Assembly: GCA_020633325.1 (NCBI GenBank)
Contig: JACKDX010000002.1
Span: 124,001-188,000, forward strand
Reading direction: 5' to 3'
DNA: 64,000 bases
DNA from: Myxococcales bacterium
Lineage (GTDB): Bacteria; Myxococcota_A; Polyangia; Polyangiales; GCA-016699535
Position 1 is the stretch's first letter; each line of letters starts with the position of its first letter. Below are positions 8,903 through 16,799 of this stretch, piece by piece. A program made the position numbers and the translations under genes. The notes beneath the pieces were generated by a model that was not told where the DNA came from, ran no database searches, and was given only the letters and a program-made list of their open reading frames with translations.

Positions 8903-10216
8903 TCAGGTCCCCATAATGCGAAGCCGGTGCGCAGGTTGGGCCACGCTATCGAGCATATCGATTTCCTGAAGAGCGGCTTCAACATCGCGCTCCTTTGCTT
9001 GATGGGTTAGGATTACGACTGGAACTGGCGAACCCGCTTCACGTGCCCGGCCTTCTTGGACGATTTGCTCGATGGATACCTGGTGTTGCCCTAGTATTCC
9101 AGTGATGCGTGCCAATACGCCCGGATGATCCAAGGCTGAAAACCGGAGGTAGTAGCAGCCGCGATGCTCTCCCATGGGTTCGACAGGAATTCGGGCAAGA
9201 TGGTTCAAAGCTATTCCCCACGGGGGCACCCGCCCGGTGGAATGGGAAAGGATATTGCGCCCGACATCCACCATGTCGCCTAGAACGCTGACGGCGGTGG
9301 GCAATGACCCGGCCCCGTAACCCGAAAGCAATGACGGGCCCAACGCCTCTGCCTCGATATGCACCGCGTTCAGCGCGCCATGGATGGATGCAAGATCCGC
9401 GTCGGCATCCACAAGGGTGGGATGGACGCGCAAATCGAGCGATCCATGCTCTGTCAGCCGCGCAATGGCCAAGTGCTTTATCACGTAGCCAAAGCGGTCC
9501 GCGAACAGCATGTCAATGGCCGCGATACGTTCAATGCCCTCGGTGGTGATATCTGTCACCGAGACGTGTGCCCCAAATGCTATTGTCGCTAGGATTGCAA
9601 GCTTGTGGGCTGCATCGCCCCCCCCAATGTCGAGAGTGGGATCCGCCTCGGCATAGCCGGCTTGTTGTGCTTCTTTCAGTGCCTGAGCAAAGTCAATCCG
9701 CTCCTTGTGCATCTTGCTCAGCATATAGTTGCTGGTTCCATTGACGATCCCGCGAATTGCAAGCACGCGATCACCGCACAGGGTCTCGCGTAGCACCCGC
9801 AAAATCGGAACGCCGCCGGCGACCGCCGCTTCAAAATACAGATCTTGCTTTGAGCGTTCAGCAGCGGCGATCAGCGAATGACCGTGATCGGCAATGACCG
9901 CCTTGTTGGCGGTAACGACGCTTTTGCCGTTTGTGAGTGCACGTTCAATCAGCTCCCGTGCGGGATCGATCCCGCCTATCAGCTCGACCACCATGTCCAC
10001 CGCGGGATCAGCCACGGCCTTGGCCAGATCCGCAGATGGCATAACAGGCGCCTCCACTGCCGAATGTTTTTCGGGATTGCGCACCACGACATGGCGCACA
10101 TGCAGCTCCGCCCCGAGCTTCGCGCGCAGCGCTTCACGGTTGTGACGCAGAAGCCAGAGGACGCCTTTGCCCACCACTCCGCATCCTAGCAAGGCTATCC
10201 CTATTGACCGTGCCAT
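8903..10216 (-). CDS. hom: Homoserine dehydrogenase
   Basis: 437 aa, the length of the monofunctional ACT-containing form. The N-terminal Rossmann motif is 'LLGCGVVGKGVLWLL'. The catalytic-domain signature 'ANKAVIADHG' and the block 'GIVNGTSNYML...AQQAGYAEADPTLDIGGGDAAHK' are present (quoted as two separate motifs). The C-terminal ACT domain starts at about residue 345, 'YYLRFSALDHPGVLARITGI', and is expected to give threonine feedback control. The enzyme reduces aspartate semialdehyde to homoserine for threonine and methionine synthesis. No thrB, thrC or aspartokinase gene is adjacent. Confidence 0.96.
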   Translation of the reverse strand: MARSIGIALLGCGVVGKGVLWLLRHNREALRAKLGAELHVRHVVVRNPEKHSAVEAPVMPSADLAKAVADPAVDMVVELIGGIDPARELIERALTNGKSVVTANKAVIADHGHSLIAAAERSKQDLYFEAAVAGGVPILRVLRETLCGDRVLAIRGIVNGTSNYMLSKMHKERIDFAQALKEAQQAGYAEADPTLDIGGGDAAHKLAILATIAFGAHVSVTDITTEGIERIAAIDMLFADRFGYVIKHLAIARLTEHGSLDLRVHPTLVDADADLASIHGALNAVHIEAEALGPSLLSGYGAGSLPTAVSVLGDMVDVGRNILSHSTGRVPPWGIALNHLARIPVEPMGEHRGCYYLRFSALDHPGVLARITGILGQHQVSIEQIVQEGRAREAGSPVPVVILTHQAKERDVEAALQEIDMLDSVAQPAHRLRIMGT

Positions 10217-10288
10217 CGCTTTTAGCTCCTCGGCATGTTAACATGTCGCGGTTAAAATCTCACGCTAAAACCGCGCTTTCACGCACTT

Positions 10289-10528
10289 ATGAGTCGAGAT
10301 CTTTTGTTCCTTATTGCATTCACCGCCGTCGGCGCAGCGTGGTTGGCCACGCATTTGGCTATTTTGCTGTGGACCATCCTGGGCGCCCGCACACCGTGGC
10401 TGGGTAAGTGCTTGGCCCTGATTCCTTTCATGACACCCCTGGTGTATTGGCGATATCGGGGTCACATATTTCCCGTGTTATGGGGCATTTTTATGACGAC
10501 GTATGTCGCATTGCGCGTGGCGTATTAA
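10289..10528 (+). CDS. Small two-helix membrane protein
   Basis: 79 aa, very hydrophobic, with membrane helices at about residues 5-30 ('LLFLIAFTAVGAAWLATHLA') and 58-76, and a basic loop 'YWRYRGH' between them. It is divergent from hom and converges with the SpoU methyltransferase gene, sharing 4 nt at the stops. I do not recognise a family. Coding is supported by the coherent hydrophobic pattern and by filling the gap between two well-placed genes. Confidence 0.5.
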   Translation: MSRDLLFLIAFTAVGAAWLATHLAILLWTILGARTPWLGKCLALIPFMTPLVYWRYRGHIFPVLWGIFMTTYVALRVAY

Positions 10529-11097
10529 GCATTTTTTAGGTGCGCATACCTGCGCGCCCACTCAGCCATGGCCATGGCAGCAGCGGCTGTCACCGGATAG
10601 GAGTGATTGATGCCATACATTGGGATGCCCACGATGCTATGCGAGGCGTCCAGTATTGATTGACGAATGCCCTCGTCCTCGTTGCCAAACACCAATACTG
10701 CCTCCCGCGGCATTGGCGCGTCCCACAGACCCCATTGCGCGTGATCTTTTTCGAATGCCACGAGCGACCATTGTTCAGTCTTGGCTTTTTCGAGAAATGT
10801 CGCCTCATCCTTCACATGAGTAATATTTTCATAGCGTTGCATACCCATGGCCGCGCGCTCGTAGTAGGGGGCATCTCCAATAAGTATTATCTCGGCGACG
10901 AGAAAGGAGTGCGCGACGCGTATGATGGCACCGATGTTGAACGGGTTTTTCGCGCGGGTTATGGCAATCCTCAACGGATGGCGTAGCTTGTTTAGCTCCT
11001 CTTGGATGACGGGAAGCGGCAGATCCAAGGGTGCGACGCGCACGCTAGCTACGCACTTTCCATTTAATGCTGCAGCCCATGGATGGAATAGGCTCAA
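10525..11097 (-). CDS. SpoU/TrmH-family RNA 2'-O-methyltransferase
   Basis: Up to 190 aa. It has the three SPOUT motifs: 'NPFNIGAIIRVAHSF', 'VLVFGNEDEGI' and 'IPMYGINHSYPVTAAAAMA', which form the trefoil-knot SAM site. The substrate is a ribose 2'-OH in tRNA or rRNA; the exact target is not deducible. The start is ambiguous. The ATG at 11097 lies 52 nt inside the upstream thioredoxin-like gene, whereas a GTG at 11043, just after that gene's stop, has GGAAAG upstream and would give 172 aa starting before the 'PLPVIQEELNKL' helix. I favour the GTG. Confidence 0.85.
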   Translation of the reverse strand: MSLFHPWAAALNGKCVASVRVAPLDLPLPVIQEELNKLRHPLRIAITRAKNPFNIGAIIRVAHSFLVAEIILIGDAPYYERAAMGMQRYENITHVKDEATFLEKAKTEQWSLVAFEKDHAQWGLWDAPMPREAVLVFGNEDEGIRQSILDASHSIVGIPMYGINHSYPVTAAAAMAMAEWARRYAHLKNA

Positions 11098-11602
11098 ATG
11101 GTAAAGGTGTTCCCTTTAGAGCCGCATCGATGGCAACACGTAAATCGCGGCGTCGCACCAGGTTGGGTTGCTGCCAGTTGTCGTCTAGACGCCCGTTATA
11201 CACGAGCTTGCGATGACCATCAAAGACGAATATGTCGGGCGTACATATTGCATCATATGCGCGCGCGACCTCTTGTGTGGCATCATAAAGATAGGGAAAG
11301 TTAAAGGCCTGTTCGGAGGCTCTAATTTTCATATTTTCAAGAGAGTCTTCAGGGTAACGGGATGCATCGTTAGGGTTGATTGCCACAACGCGCACGCCTT
11401 TTGTCGAATAGTCGGCCTGAATCTCCACCAAACGGCTCTCGCTGGCTTTGGCATACGGACAATGATTGCAGGTAAAAACCACCACAAGCGCCGACGCATC
11501 ACCGAACGTCTCAAGCGTGTACGTCTTGTCATCTACGCCTAACAGGGAGAAATTGGGTGCGGGGGTTCCAACGGGCATGCCTTTGGAATAGGTTAAAACC
11601 AT
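11045..11602 (-). CDS. Thioredoxin-family / AhpC-TSA-like redoxin
   Basis: 185 aa. The redoxin fold begins with 'PVGTPAPNFSLLGVDDKTY'. The active-site segment is 'VVVFTCNHCPYAKASE', with the CxxC motif C-N-H-C. The cis-Pro region is 'AICTPDIFVFD', and the end carries 'IPSMGCSIKWK'. This is the AhpC/TSA-like thioredoxin group often annotated 'thioredoxin family protein'. The lack of a signal peptide suggests a cytoplasmic thiol reductase or peroxidase-like role. It precedes the SpoU gene on the same strand. Confidence 0.85.
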   Translation of the reverse strand: MVLTYSKGMPVGTPAPNFSLLGVDDKTYTLETFGDASALVVVFTCNHCPYAKASESRLVEIQADYSTKGVRVVAINPNDASRYPEDSLENMKIRASEQAFNFPYLYDATQEVARAYDAICTPDIFVFDGHRKLVYNGRLDDNWQQPNLVRRRDLRVAIDAALKGTPLPFEPIPSMGCSIKWKVRS

Positions 11603-11646
11603 GAAATTAATCCGAAACTGTTCATGAATCCCGTCAGATAGAACGG

Positions 11647-12060
11647 ATGTCAGTTTTTTCCATAATCCAGAGTCGCGTCACAAGCAACACTATAATCATC
11701 CTGTATGTGTTGTTACAGGCCAGCCTGCCCGTAAGTTACTATATTATGGGCGATCGTAACGACGAGCGGTTCGCGTGGCGCATGTTCTCGATGGTGCGGA
11801 TGGAACGCTGTCGTCCCGAACTTCATGAAAAGCTTTCAGATGGGAATTGGCGAGTCCTGCGGCATGGCGCATTTCTCCATCCCGCGTGGGTCGGGGTCGT
11901 GGCACGAAAGCGCAAACCCGTGATGAAGGCGCTTTTGTGGCATTTGTGCGAAAAGCGTCGGCCTGCGCTTGAGATGCGCATCAAGGTTGACTGTGTCGGG
12001 ATCGAGGGCGTGAAAAATCATAGCTCACTACAATTGAGATGCCCTGGTGAGTTGCCATGA
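11647..12060 (+). CDS. Membrane-anchored protein paired with HTTM protein
   Basis: 137 aa with an N-terminal hydrophobic helix at about residues 12-34, 'SNTIIILYVLLQASLPVSYY', and a basic soluble remainder containing 'DERFAWRMFSMVRMERC'. Its stop overlaps the start of the next gene (ATGA), so the two are coupled. 'RFAWRMFS' resembles the short conserved segment that often accompanies HTTM-domain proteins. I infer a two-protein membrane unit; the molecular function is unknown. Confidence 0.6.
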   Translation: MSVFSIIQSRVTSNTIIILYVLLQASLPVSYYIMGDRNDERFAWRMFSMVRMERCRPELHEKLSDGNWRVLRHGAFLHPAWVGVVARKRKPVMKALLWHLCEKRRPALEMRIKVDCVGIEGVKNHSSLQLRCPGELP

Positions 12061-13316
12061 CACACGTAAAACTTTGGGATATCTATTTTTATCAGCCACT
12101 GTCCGTAGCGCGCGTTTTTCTGTTTGTGAAAAATTTCTACGCCGTGATAGCGCTTGATATCTGGGTGCTGATGCTGAGCCATGGCGCGCGATATCGCGGA
12201 GATGAGTTTAACGTCGCCCATTTTGCGTGGCTTGACGCCTTGCCGTGGAGGGTGAGCCCGGCTCTCTACGTGGGCGTGATGCTGGCGGCAGGGTTATGTG
12301 CATTTTTTGTTGCCTGTAGTCCCTTCCGCGAGCTTCCGCGCCTGTGCGTGTTTCTGCTTTACACCTACGGCTGGTCCATGAGCATGCTTGACAGTTATCA
12401 ACATCATTATTTTTTGTCCCTGATTTTGTTTTGTATGTGTTTCATTCCCGGCAACGTGTTTCTTGGCGATATCGCGGAGCGCAAGCAGGAGATTTGGCCG
12501 TTTCGCATGATGACGCTCACGGTCGCATTGCTCTACCTTTTTGCGGCGTTGGGCAAGCTTGAATCGGGATGGCGAGACGGGCGGCTTTTGTCTCACATGA
12601 TCGATGCCTCAGCGGCTAGGTGGCTGTCGCCCCTTCGCGTCGTCCTAGGCGAGAATATGTGGCCTGTGATGGCGGGCCTAGTCATCACGACAGAAGCCCT
12701 AATCGGACTTGGTTACTTGGTGGTTCCCTGGCTTTCGTCGCCCTTACGCTGGGTCACACTGGCGCTCGCCATCGGTGTCCATGTTGGCATCGAAATTGTC
12801 GGGCTACGAATAGGGTGGTTTAGTTCTTACATGATGCTGCTAGCGACATGGGTGTTTGTGCCTTCGGCCTATCTTCATCGGGGCTACCGGGTTTTCGTTT
12901 CTTTACGGAGCTTGGTGCGACTTCCTTATGGAATCGCCTTATTGGGTCTAATCGCGGCTGTCGGCCTGGCCATGCACATGGTTGCACTGCCCGGCGCCCC
13001 CGTCGCATTGGGCGCCTTTGTTGTGCTGCTTGCCGGATTCGGTCTTTACGACAGAGGCAACAAGAAAAATGGAGCGCTCAACACGCTGCCGAGCGCAGGA
13101 TTTCTGAGCACGCTTGCGCTCTTGGTTGCGATAGGCGTTTCGGACGCACGCTTTGACTACTACCGGTATGCAGGCAAGGATGCAGAACGCAAAGGCGAGT
13201 TGAAAGTGGCGCTCAGCGCATACACCAAAGCGGAACGTTACGCGCCAGCCGGAAAGTCGCGGGCGCACAAGATCCAAACGTTGAAAAAGCGTCTTTCAGT
13301 GCGGGGCCGTAGGTAG
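12057..13316 (+). CDS. HTTM-domain (gamma-carboxylase-like) integral membrane protein
   Basis: 419 aa with about 9-10 hydrophobic helices. The layout starts with 'QPLSVARVFLFVKNFYAVIA', includes 'SMSMLDSYQHHYFLSLILF', then 'ALLYLFAALGKLESGWRDG'. This matches the HTTM family, horizontally transferred transmembrane domain, related to vitamin-K-dependent gamma-carboxylase. The C-terminal tail 'DAERKGELKVALSAYTKAERYA' looks like a single TPR-like helix pair in the cytoplasm. The gene is coupled to the preceding one by a 4-nt overlap and converges with a lipoprotein gene, overlapping it by 21 nt. Substrate unknown. Confidence 0.72.
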   Translation: MTHVKLWDIYFYQPLSVARVFLFVKNFYAVIALDIWVLMLSHGARYRGDEFNVAHFAWLDALPWRVSPALYVGVMLAAGLCAFFVACSPFRELPRLCVFLLYTYGWSMSMLDSYQHHYFLSLILFCMCFIPGNVFLGDIAERKQEIWPFRMMTLTVALLYLFAALGKLESGWRDGRLLSHMIDASAARWLSPLRVVLGENMWPVMAGLVITTEALIGLGYLVVPWLSSPLRWVTLALAIGVHVGIEIVGLRIGWFSSYMMLLATWVFVPSAYLHRGYRVFVSLRSLVRLPYGIALLGLIAAVGLAMHMVALPGAPVALGAFVVLLAGFGLYDRGNKKNGALNTLPSAGFLSTLALLVAIGVSDARFDYYRYAGKDAERKGELKVALSAYTKAERYAPAGKSRAHKIQTLKKRLSVRGRR

Positions 13317-13640
13317 ATCACCGCTTATCCGTTCAAGTTCTTTTTCCTGTTCTTGAGCAGCCCGATCAAGGCGGTCGAGATGCTCCTTCAGATGTTCCGT
13401 AGGGCCGGTATCGTTCGGCATCGCCCCTGGCTTTTGTTCCGCTGCTTTGGAAATATTGCCCCGCTTTGTGCGTTTGGTCGGATCAACGTGCTCCTCTGGT
13501 GGCATGGCTTGGGATTTCTCTTCGCGATACGAGGTTACCCGGTCGGAAGACCGTTCGGGGCTCTCGTGGCATGACATGGCCATTAGGCTTACCGAGATGA
13601 GCACAAGATATTTGCCAAGTGCTCGCAGGATATCAGGCAT
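13296..13640 (-). CDS. Small charged lipoprotein
   Basis: About 114 aa from the ATG at 13640, which shares a base with the bfr stop (TAATG). A longer upstream reading exists, but only this start puts a signal peptide at the N-terminus: 'YLVLISVSLMAMSC', with Cys as the lipidation site at about residue 24. The mature part is highly charged and low complexity, ending in a helix 'EHLKEHLDRLDRAAQEQEKE'. It is probably an envelope lipoprotein co-transcribed with bfr. Function unknown. Confidence 0.55.
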   Translation of the reverse strand: MPDILRALGKYLVLISVSLMAMSCHESPERSSDRVTSYREEKSQAMPPEEHVDPTKRTKRGNISKAAEQKPGAMPNDTGPTEHLKEHLDRLDRAAQEQEKELERISGDLPTAPH

Positions 13641-14104
13641 TAGAGTTGCTGCGCGAGGTAGCGCTCTTTGCCTACGGCCTCGATCGCATAAAGCTGCGAC
13701 TCTAACCAATCTGCACTCTCTTCCTCACCCGTGAGGATGCGTTCTAGTACTTCTCTTGTGCCGTTGTCGGATTTTTCGCGGCAAGCGGCAATCGCGCGGT
13801 TCAACCGAGCAATTGAATCGGTCTCGAGGGCAAGGTCCAGCTTGTGTTGTTCCACCGGGTCCTCGCCAACGCGCACCGGGTTCAAGCGCTGCATATTGGG
13901 AACGCCATCTAGGTATAATATGCGCTCAATCACCAGATTGGCGTCTTTCATCTCATCGATGGAATCATGGCGCTTGCGTTCGGCAAGCTTGGCGTATCCC
14001 CAGTGGGCGCACATTTTTGAATGGATGAAATACTGATTAATTGCGGTCAGTTCCGCGGTCAGAACTTCATTGAGTAGCTCAAGAATATGGCTATCGCCCT
14101 TCAT
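13640..14104 (-). CDS. bfr: Bacterioferritin-family protein with altered ferroxidase ligands
   Basis: 154 aa from the ATG at 14104, preceded by AGGAG; the open frame extends 16 codons further without an RBS. The start 'MKGDSHILELLNEVL' and the motif 'AINQYF' are typical of bacterioferritin. The haem ligand Met52 is present in 'IDEMKDAN', and E18, E51, E94 and E127 equivalents are visible. However, both ferroxidase histidines are replaced: the position equal to E. coli H54 is D, and H130 is S ('EEESADW'). The protein may therefore be the haem-binding, ferroxidase-poor subunit of a heteropolymeric 24-mer. It is divergent from bfd and may be iron-regulated through the Fur-like site between them. 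Confidence 0.9.
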   Translation of the reverse strand: MKGDSHILELLNEVLTAELTAINQYFIHSKMCAHWGYAKLAERKRHDSIDEMKDANLVIERILYLDGVPNMQRLNPVRVGEDPVEQHKLDLALETDSIARLNRAIAACREKSDNGTREVLERILTGEEESADWLESQLYAIEAVGKERYLAQQL

Positions 14105-14190
14105 CGATGTCTCCTGTGGCACGTGTGATGCAACCTTGTAGTTCCTCGCCACTTTCAGGGCAAGGGGGCACTTCCGCCCATACTGAATTT

Positions 14191-14209
14191 GACAATGGTT
14201 TTCATTAAG
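14191..14209. promoter_or_regulatory. Candidate Fur box between bfr and bfd
   Basis: The 19 bases starting GACAATGG and ending TCATTAAG match the classical Fur consensus GATAATGATAATCATTATC at 13 of 19 positions by eye, including the symmetric AATG/CATT core. It lies 14 nt before the bfd start and 87 nt upstream of the bfr start, so one site could control both divergent genes. Motif seen in the sequence; binding is inference. Confidence 0.5.
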
Positions 14210-14222
14210 CTACATTAGGGAA

Positions 14223-14453
14223 ATGATAGTGTGCCACTGCCAAAGGGTTCGGGACTGCGATGTGCGCCTGGCGATCCGCAAGGGAGCATGTTCGAAGCGA
14301 GAGGTGGCGCGCGCCTGCGGAGCAGGGAAGGGATGCGGAGGGTGCTTGGCAGTGATCGACGAGCTCCTTCATGCCGAGCGTCCTGAAGCTCAGTCCATTG
14401 CGCCTTCAGTTCCGGCCTCCCCATCTGAATCCGTGCCCCCTCCGAGCGCCTAA
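14223..14453 (+). CDS. bfd: Bacterioferritin-associated ferredoxin
   Basis: 76 aa. The [2Fe-2S] ligands are C4, C6, C38 and C41, the Bfd spacing (CxC, then CxxC after 31 residues), in 'MIVCHCQRV' and 'GAGKGCGGC'. Bfd reduces the stored ferric core of bacterioferritin through the bfr haem so that iron can be released. It is divergent from bfr, which fits. The C-terminal 20 residues are Pro/Ser-rich and longer than in E. coli Bfd (64 aa). Confidence 0.88.
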   Translation: MIVCHCQRVRDCDVRLAIRKGACSKREVARACGAGKGCGGCLAVIDELLHAERPEAQSIAPSVPASPSESVPPPSA

Positions 14454-14501
14454 GGCCGTTGTAAGGCCCTTCCGATTCATCGAGATGTCTTAGTCACGAA
14501 A

Positions 14502-15122
14502 GTGAGCTACCCTTGGCAGGTGGTTCCAGCATTTTCCACAGCTCTCATCGGCTTCGTGAGCGTGATTGCGGTTGGTTGCAGCAACCGGGTTGACCTTCCC
14601 GGTTTTGCCAACGGTCTTACCTGCAAAGAGCTGGGTGCGCTTGAATATGATCCGGCGCATACCCATCCAGCCGATGGCTGCATGTTGGTATCGCCTCCAG
14701 GCGGAGCATGGAAGCCCTTTTCAGGCACGTACCGTCCCGACACCAGCGACCCTTCCAATAGCCAGCCAGACAACCCCATTTTCCAATTTCAGGACCAGCA
14801 GACAAAAGAGCGGTTGTGCATTGACGTAGAACTATTCCCTCGGGCGGGGACGTGGGGAGGGAAGCCAGGGGAGTATGACCTCGATTGCGAAAAGGGCGGA
14901 CTTTGCACCACACTTTTTCCGGACGAGGATCACTATATAAGCACGGCAGGCAAGATCAACATTGTAAAACTACCCGATGCGGTGAAGGGGGAGGCAGTGG
15001 ACAAGGCCCCCTTTGAGATCAATATGAGTGGGTTGACCTTGGGTGAGCGCGGGAGCACCTGCTTTCACATTGAATCTCTGACGCTATCTGGCACCGTCAT
15101 TGATTTAAGCGCGACCCTGTAA
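14502..15122 (+). CDS. Hypothetical lipoprotein
   Basis: 206 aa with a GTG start. A signal peptide with lipobox 'VIAVGC' places the lipidated Cys at about residue 26. The mature part is soluble, with four to six cysteines spread through it ('NGLTCKELGALEYD', 'DLDCEKGGLC') and a C-terminal beta-rich segment. No family recognised. It resembles the other single-copy lipoproteins of this window in overall build. It converges with hpt. Confidence 0.5.
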   Translation: MSYPWQVVPAFSTALIGFVSVIAVGCSNRVDLPGFANGLTCKELGALEYDPAHTHPADGCMLVSPPGGAWKPFSGTYRPDTSDPSNSQPDNPIFQFQDQQTKERLCIDVELFPRAGTWGGKPGEYDLDCEKGGLCTTLFPDEDHYISTAGKINIVKLPDAVKGEAVDKAPFEINMSGLTLGERGSTCFHIESLTLSGTVIDLSATL

Positions 15123-15152
15123 CCACACGAAGCTGCTCTTCGTTGGCAGCTG

Positions 15153-15698
15153 CTAGTCATTGGATTCAAGCACCCCAATGTAAGGAAGATTGCGATAAAG
15201 CTCAGCGTGGTCGAGTCCGTACCCAACCACAAACACATCCTCGATCGTAAAGCCAAGATAGTCGATGTTTACCATACTGCGTGTGCGAGAGGGCTTATGT
15301 AGCAATGCTGCGAGCTTCATGCTTCGAGGTTTTCGAGTTCCCAGGTTCTCCATGAGGTAATCCATAGTCAACCCGGTATCGACAATGTCTTCCACCACGA
15401 TGACGTCCATCTCCTCAATCGGATGCGTAAGGTCGGCGGTAATTTGTACAATACCGGAGGTCTCGGTGCGATTTCCATAGCTTCGGAGCCCGAGAAAGTC
15501 GATGGAAAGCGGCAAATCGATTGCGCGGGCCAAGTCGGCGGCAAACATGAGACTTCCTTTGAGTACTGGGACTAAGACCAGTTTTTTGTCAGCATAGTCC
15601 TTTTGAATTTGAGCTCCGAGTTGCTGGACTCTGGCCGCGATGGTCTCGCTGTCGAAGAGCACTTGGGGCGGTCGCATAAAGTAGAACCTATCTAGCAA
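15153..15698 (-). CDS. hpt: Hypoxanthine phosphoribosyltransferase
   Basis: 181 aa, normal length. The PRPP-binding loop is 'VIVVEDIVDTGLTMDYL', the PRT signature with acidic pair E-D. The N-terminal 'LVPVLKGSLMFAADLARAI' contains the loop that binds pyrophosphate, and the C-terminal 'EDVFVVGYGLDHAELYRNLPYIGVL' region (two motifs) is the purine-binding hood. It salvages hypoxanthine and guanine to IMP and GMP. The start overlaps the stop of the sctT-like gene by 11 nt, so it is probably co-transcribed with that export pair. Confidence 0.96.
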   Translation of the reverse strand: MLDRFYFMRPPQVLFDSETIAARVQQLGAQIQKDYADKKLVLVPVLKGSLMFAADLARAIDLPLSIDFLGLRSYGNRTETSGIVQITADLTHPIEEMDVIVVEDIVDTGLTMDYLMENLGTRKPRSMKLAALLHKPSRTRSMVNIDYLGFTIEDVFVVGYGLDHAELYRNLPYIGVLESND

Positions 15699-16482
15699 AA
15701 TTACGAAGTAATGTCTTGGTGGACGCTAGTAAGTGCTGAAATACTTCGGGGAGATGCGTAGCGATCGTGGCAAGCACGATAAGCAAGACGACAAGGATCG
15801 CTCCAGCCCGTGCCGGACCTCCGATGAGTGATACAGGAAAACCCGGAGACACTCTTGCGGTCGAGACCAGCGTGGCCTCTACAATAAAGAGGGCGACGAT
15901 AAAGGGCGCAGAAAACATGACCGTGAGAGCCAAACCGTCCGCAACAAGTCGCCCGCTTCCCAGGGCTAGCGAAGCCCAGTCAACACGCGTGTACTCAAGC
16001 GGGGGAAGGTGAATTAGTGTATCCGCGAAAATTGCCACCGCGACGCGGTGACCCCCACACGCAATAAACAAGGCGACGCCCATAATCAGCATAAGCTTTT
16101 CGAGTGGGCCTTGTCCGGCGGCAGGGTGTTCTGCTGCGCCGCGCCATGTATCCAACAGACTTCCAGTCCACTCGAGGGCGTAAAGGGGGATCGAGGCGGC
16201 AACAGCAAAGACCATGCCGATAGCAAGCTCGCGGATTCCGCACGCACCCCAGTTCCACACGCTCTGAGGTGCAGCGCGATGGGCGGAGAATGCGAGGGGG
16301 AAAAACGCCAATGCGAAACTGAGGGCGACCGCAATGCGTAAGATCCATGGCGTTTTCATCCATATAAACCATGGGGCCAGTACGGTGAGGGGCAAGAGGC
16401 GTAGCCACAAGAGCCCAAAAGTCCCAAGCGCTAGCGTGGCAGATTGGGGGTTCCACAACTGTGCCCATGCATCCAAGCTCAA
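15688..16482 (-). CDS. sctT: Type III/flagellar export apparatus protein, SctT/FliR family
   Basis: 264 aa, the usual FliR/SctT length, with about 6-7 membrane helices. The first block 'LRLLPLTVLAPWF' corresponds to the family's 'R..p....P.f' N-terminal region. The C-terminal half contains 'APFIVALFIVEATLVSTARVSP', the conserved FliR/SctT helix ahead of the plug. It would form, with SctS and SctR, the helical export gate in the inner membrane. It starts 4 nt after the sctS-like gene. No sctR, sctU, sctV or flagellar gene is in the window. I cannot tell flagellar from non-flagellar origin. Confidence 0.82.
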   Translation of the reverse strand: MSLDAWAQLWNPQSATLALGTFGLLWLRLLPLTVLAPWFIWMKTPWILRIAVALSFALAFFPLAFSAHRAAPQSVWNWGACGIRELAIGMVFAVAASIPLYALEWTGSLLDTWRGAAEHPAAGQGPLEKLMLIMGVALFIACGGHRVAVAIFADTLIHLPPLEYTRVDWASLALGSGRLVADGLALTVMFSAPFIVALFIVEATLVSTARVSPGFPVSLIGGPARAGAILVVLLIVLATIATHLPEVFQHLLASTKTLLRNFAR

Positions 16483-16486
16483 GGCC

Positions 16487-16744
16487 TTATGGAAAAACCT
16501 GCCACAGGGTCTGGGTAAAACGTATCAGCTCGCGTCCCATCCACGCTCCGAAAACGGCAAGCGAAAGCCCTACAGCAATTAATTTGGGGACAAAGGTTAA
16601 GCTCGGCTCGTGCACCTGAACGAGAGTCTGGAAAATCCCGAGGGCGAAGCCCACCACGAGGCTCGTGAGCAGCGCCGGGCCCGACAGCAAAAGAGCAAGA
16701 TATAAGCCCTCTACAGCCACGTGTGTGATGTCAGAAGGGGTCAC
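16487..16744 (-). CDS. sctS: Type III/flagellar export apparatus protein, SctS/FliQ family
   Basis: 85 aa, the expected size (FliQ 89 aa), with two membrane helices. The conserved hairpin is 'ALLTSLVVGFALGIFQTLVQVHEPSLTFVPKLIAV' (read as two linked motifs), including the 'G..iglfQa.tqi.E.tl.f.pKl' signature of FliQ/SctS. The order S then T matches canonical type III loci (R-S-T-U). Upstream there is no SctR gene but the GltJ-like gene, 55 nt away on the same strand. Confidence 0.85.
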   Translation of the reverse strand: MTPSDITHVAVEGLYLALLLSGPALLTSLVVGFALGIFQTLVQVHEPSLTFVPKLIAVGLSLAVFGAWMGRELIRFTQTLWQVFP

Positions 16745-16799
16745 GTGCGAGGAACTATACCTGCGCTTGCCATGGGTTTGAAGCAGAGAGAGCCCGAAA

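Noticed and set aside
15125..15152. Terminator between the 14.5 kb lipoprotein and hpt
   Set aside because: A 6-bp AGCTGC/GCAGCT pairing exists but with a 9-nt loop and no T-run, so it is too weak to call.
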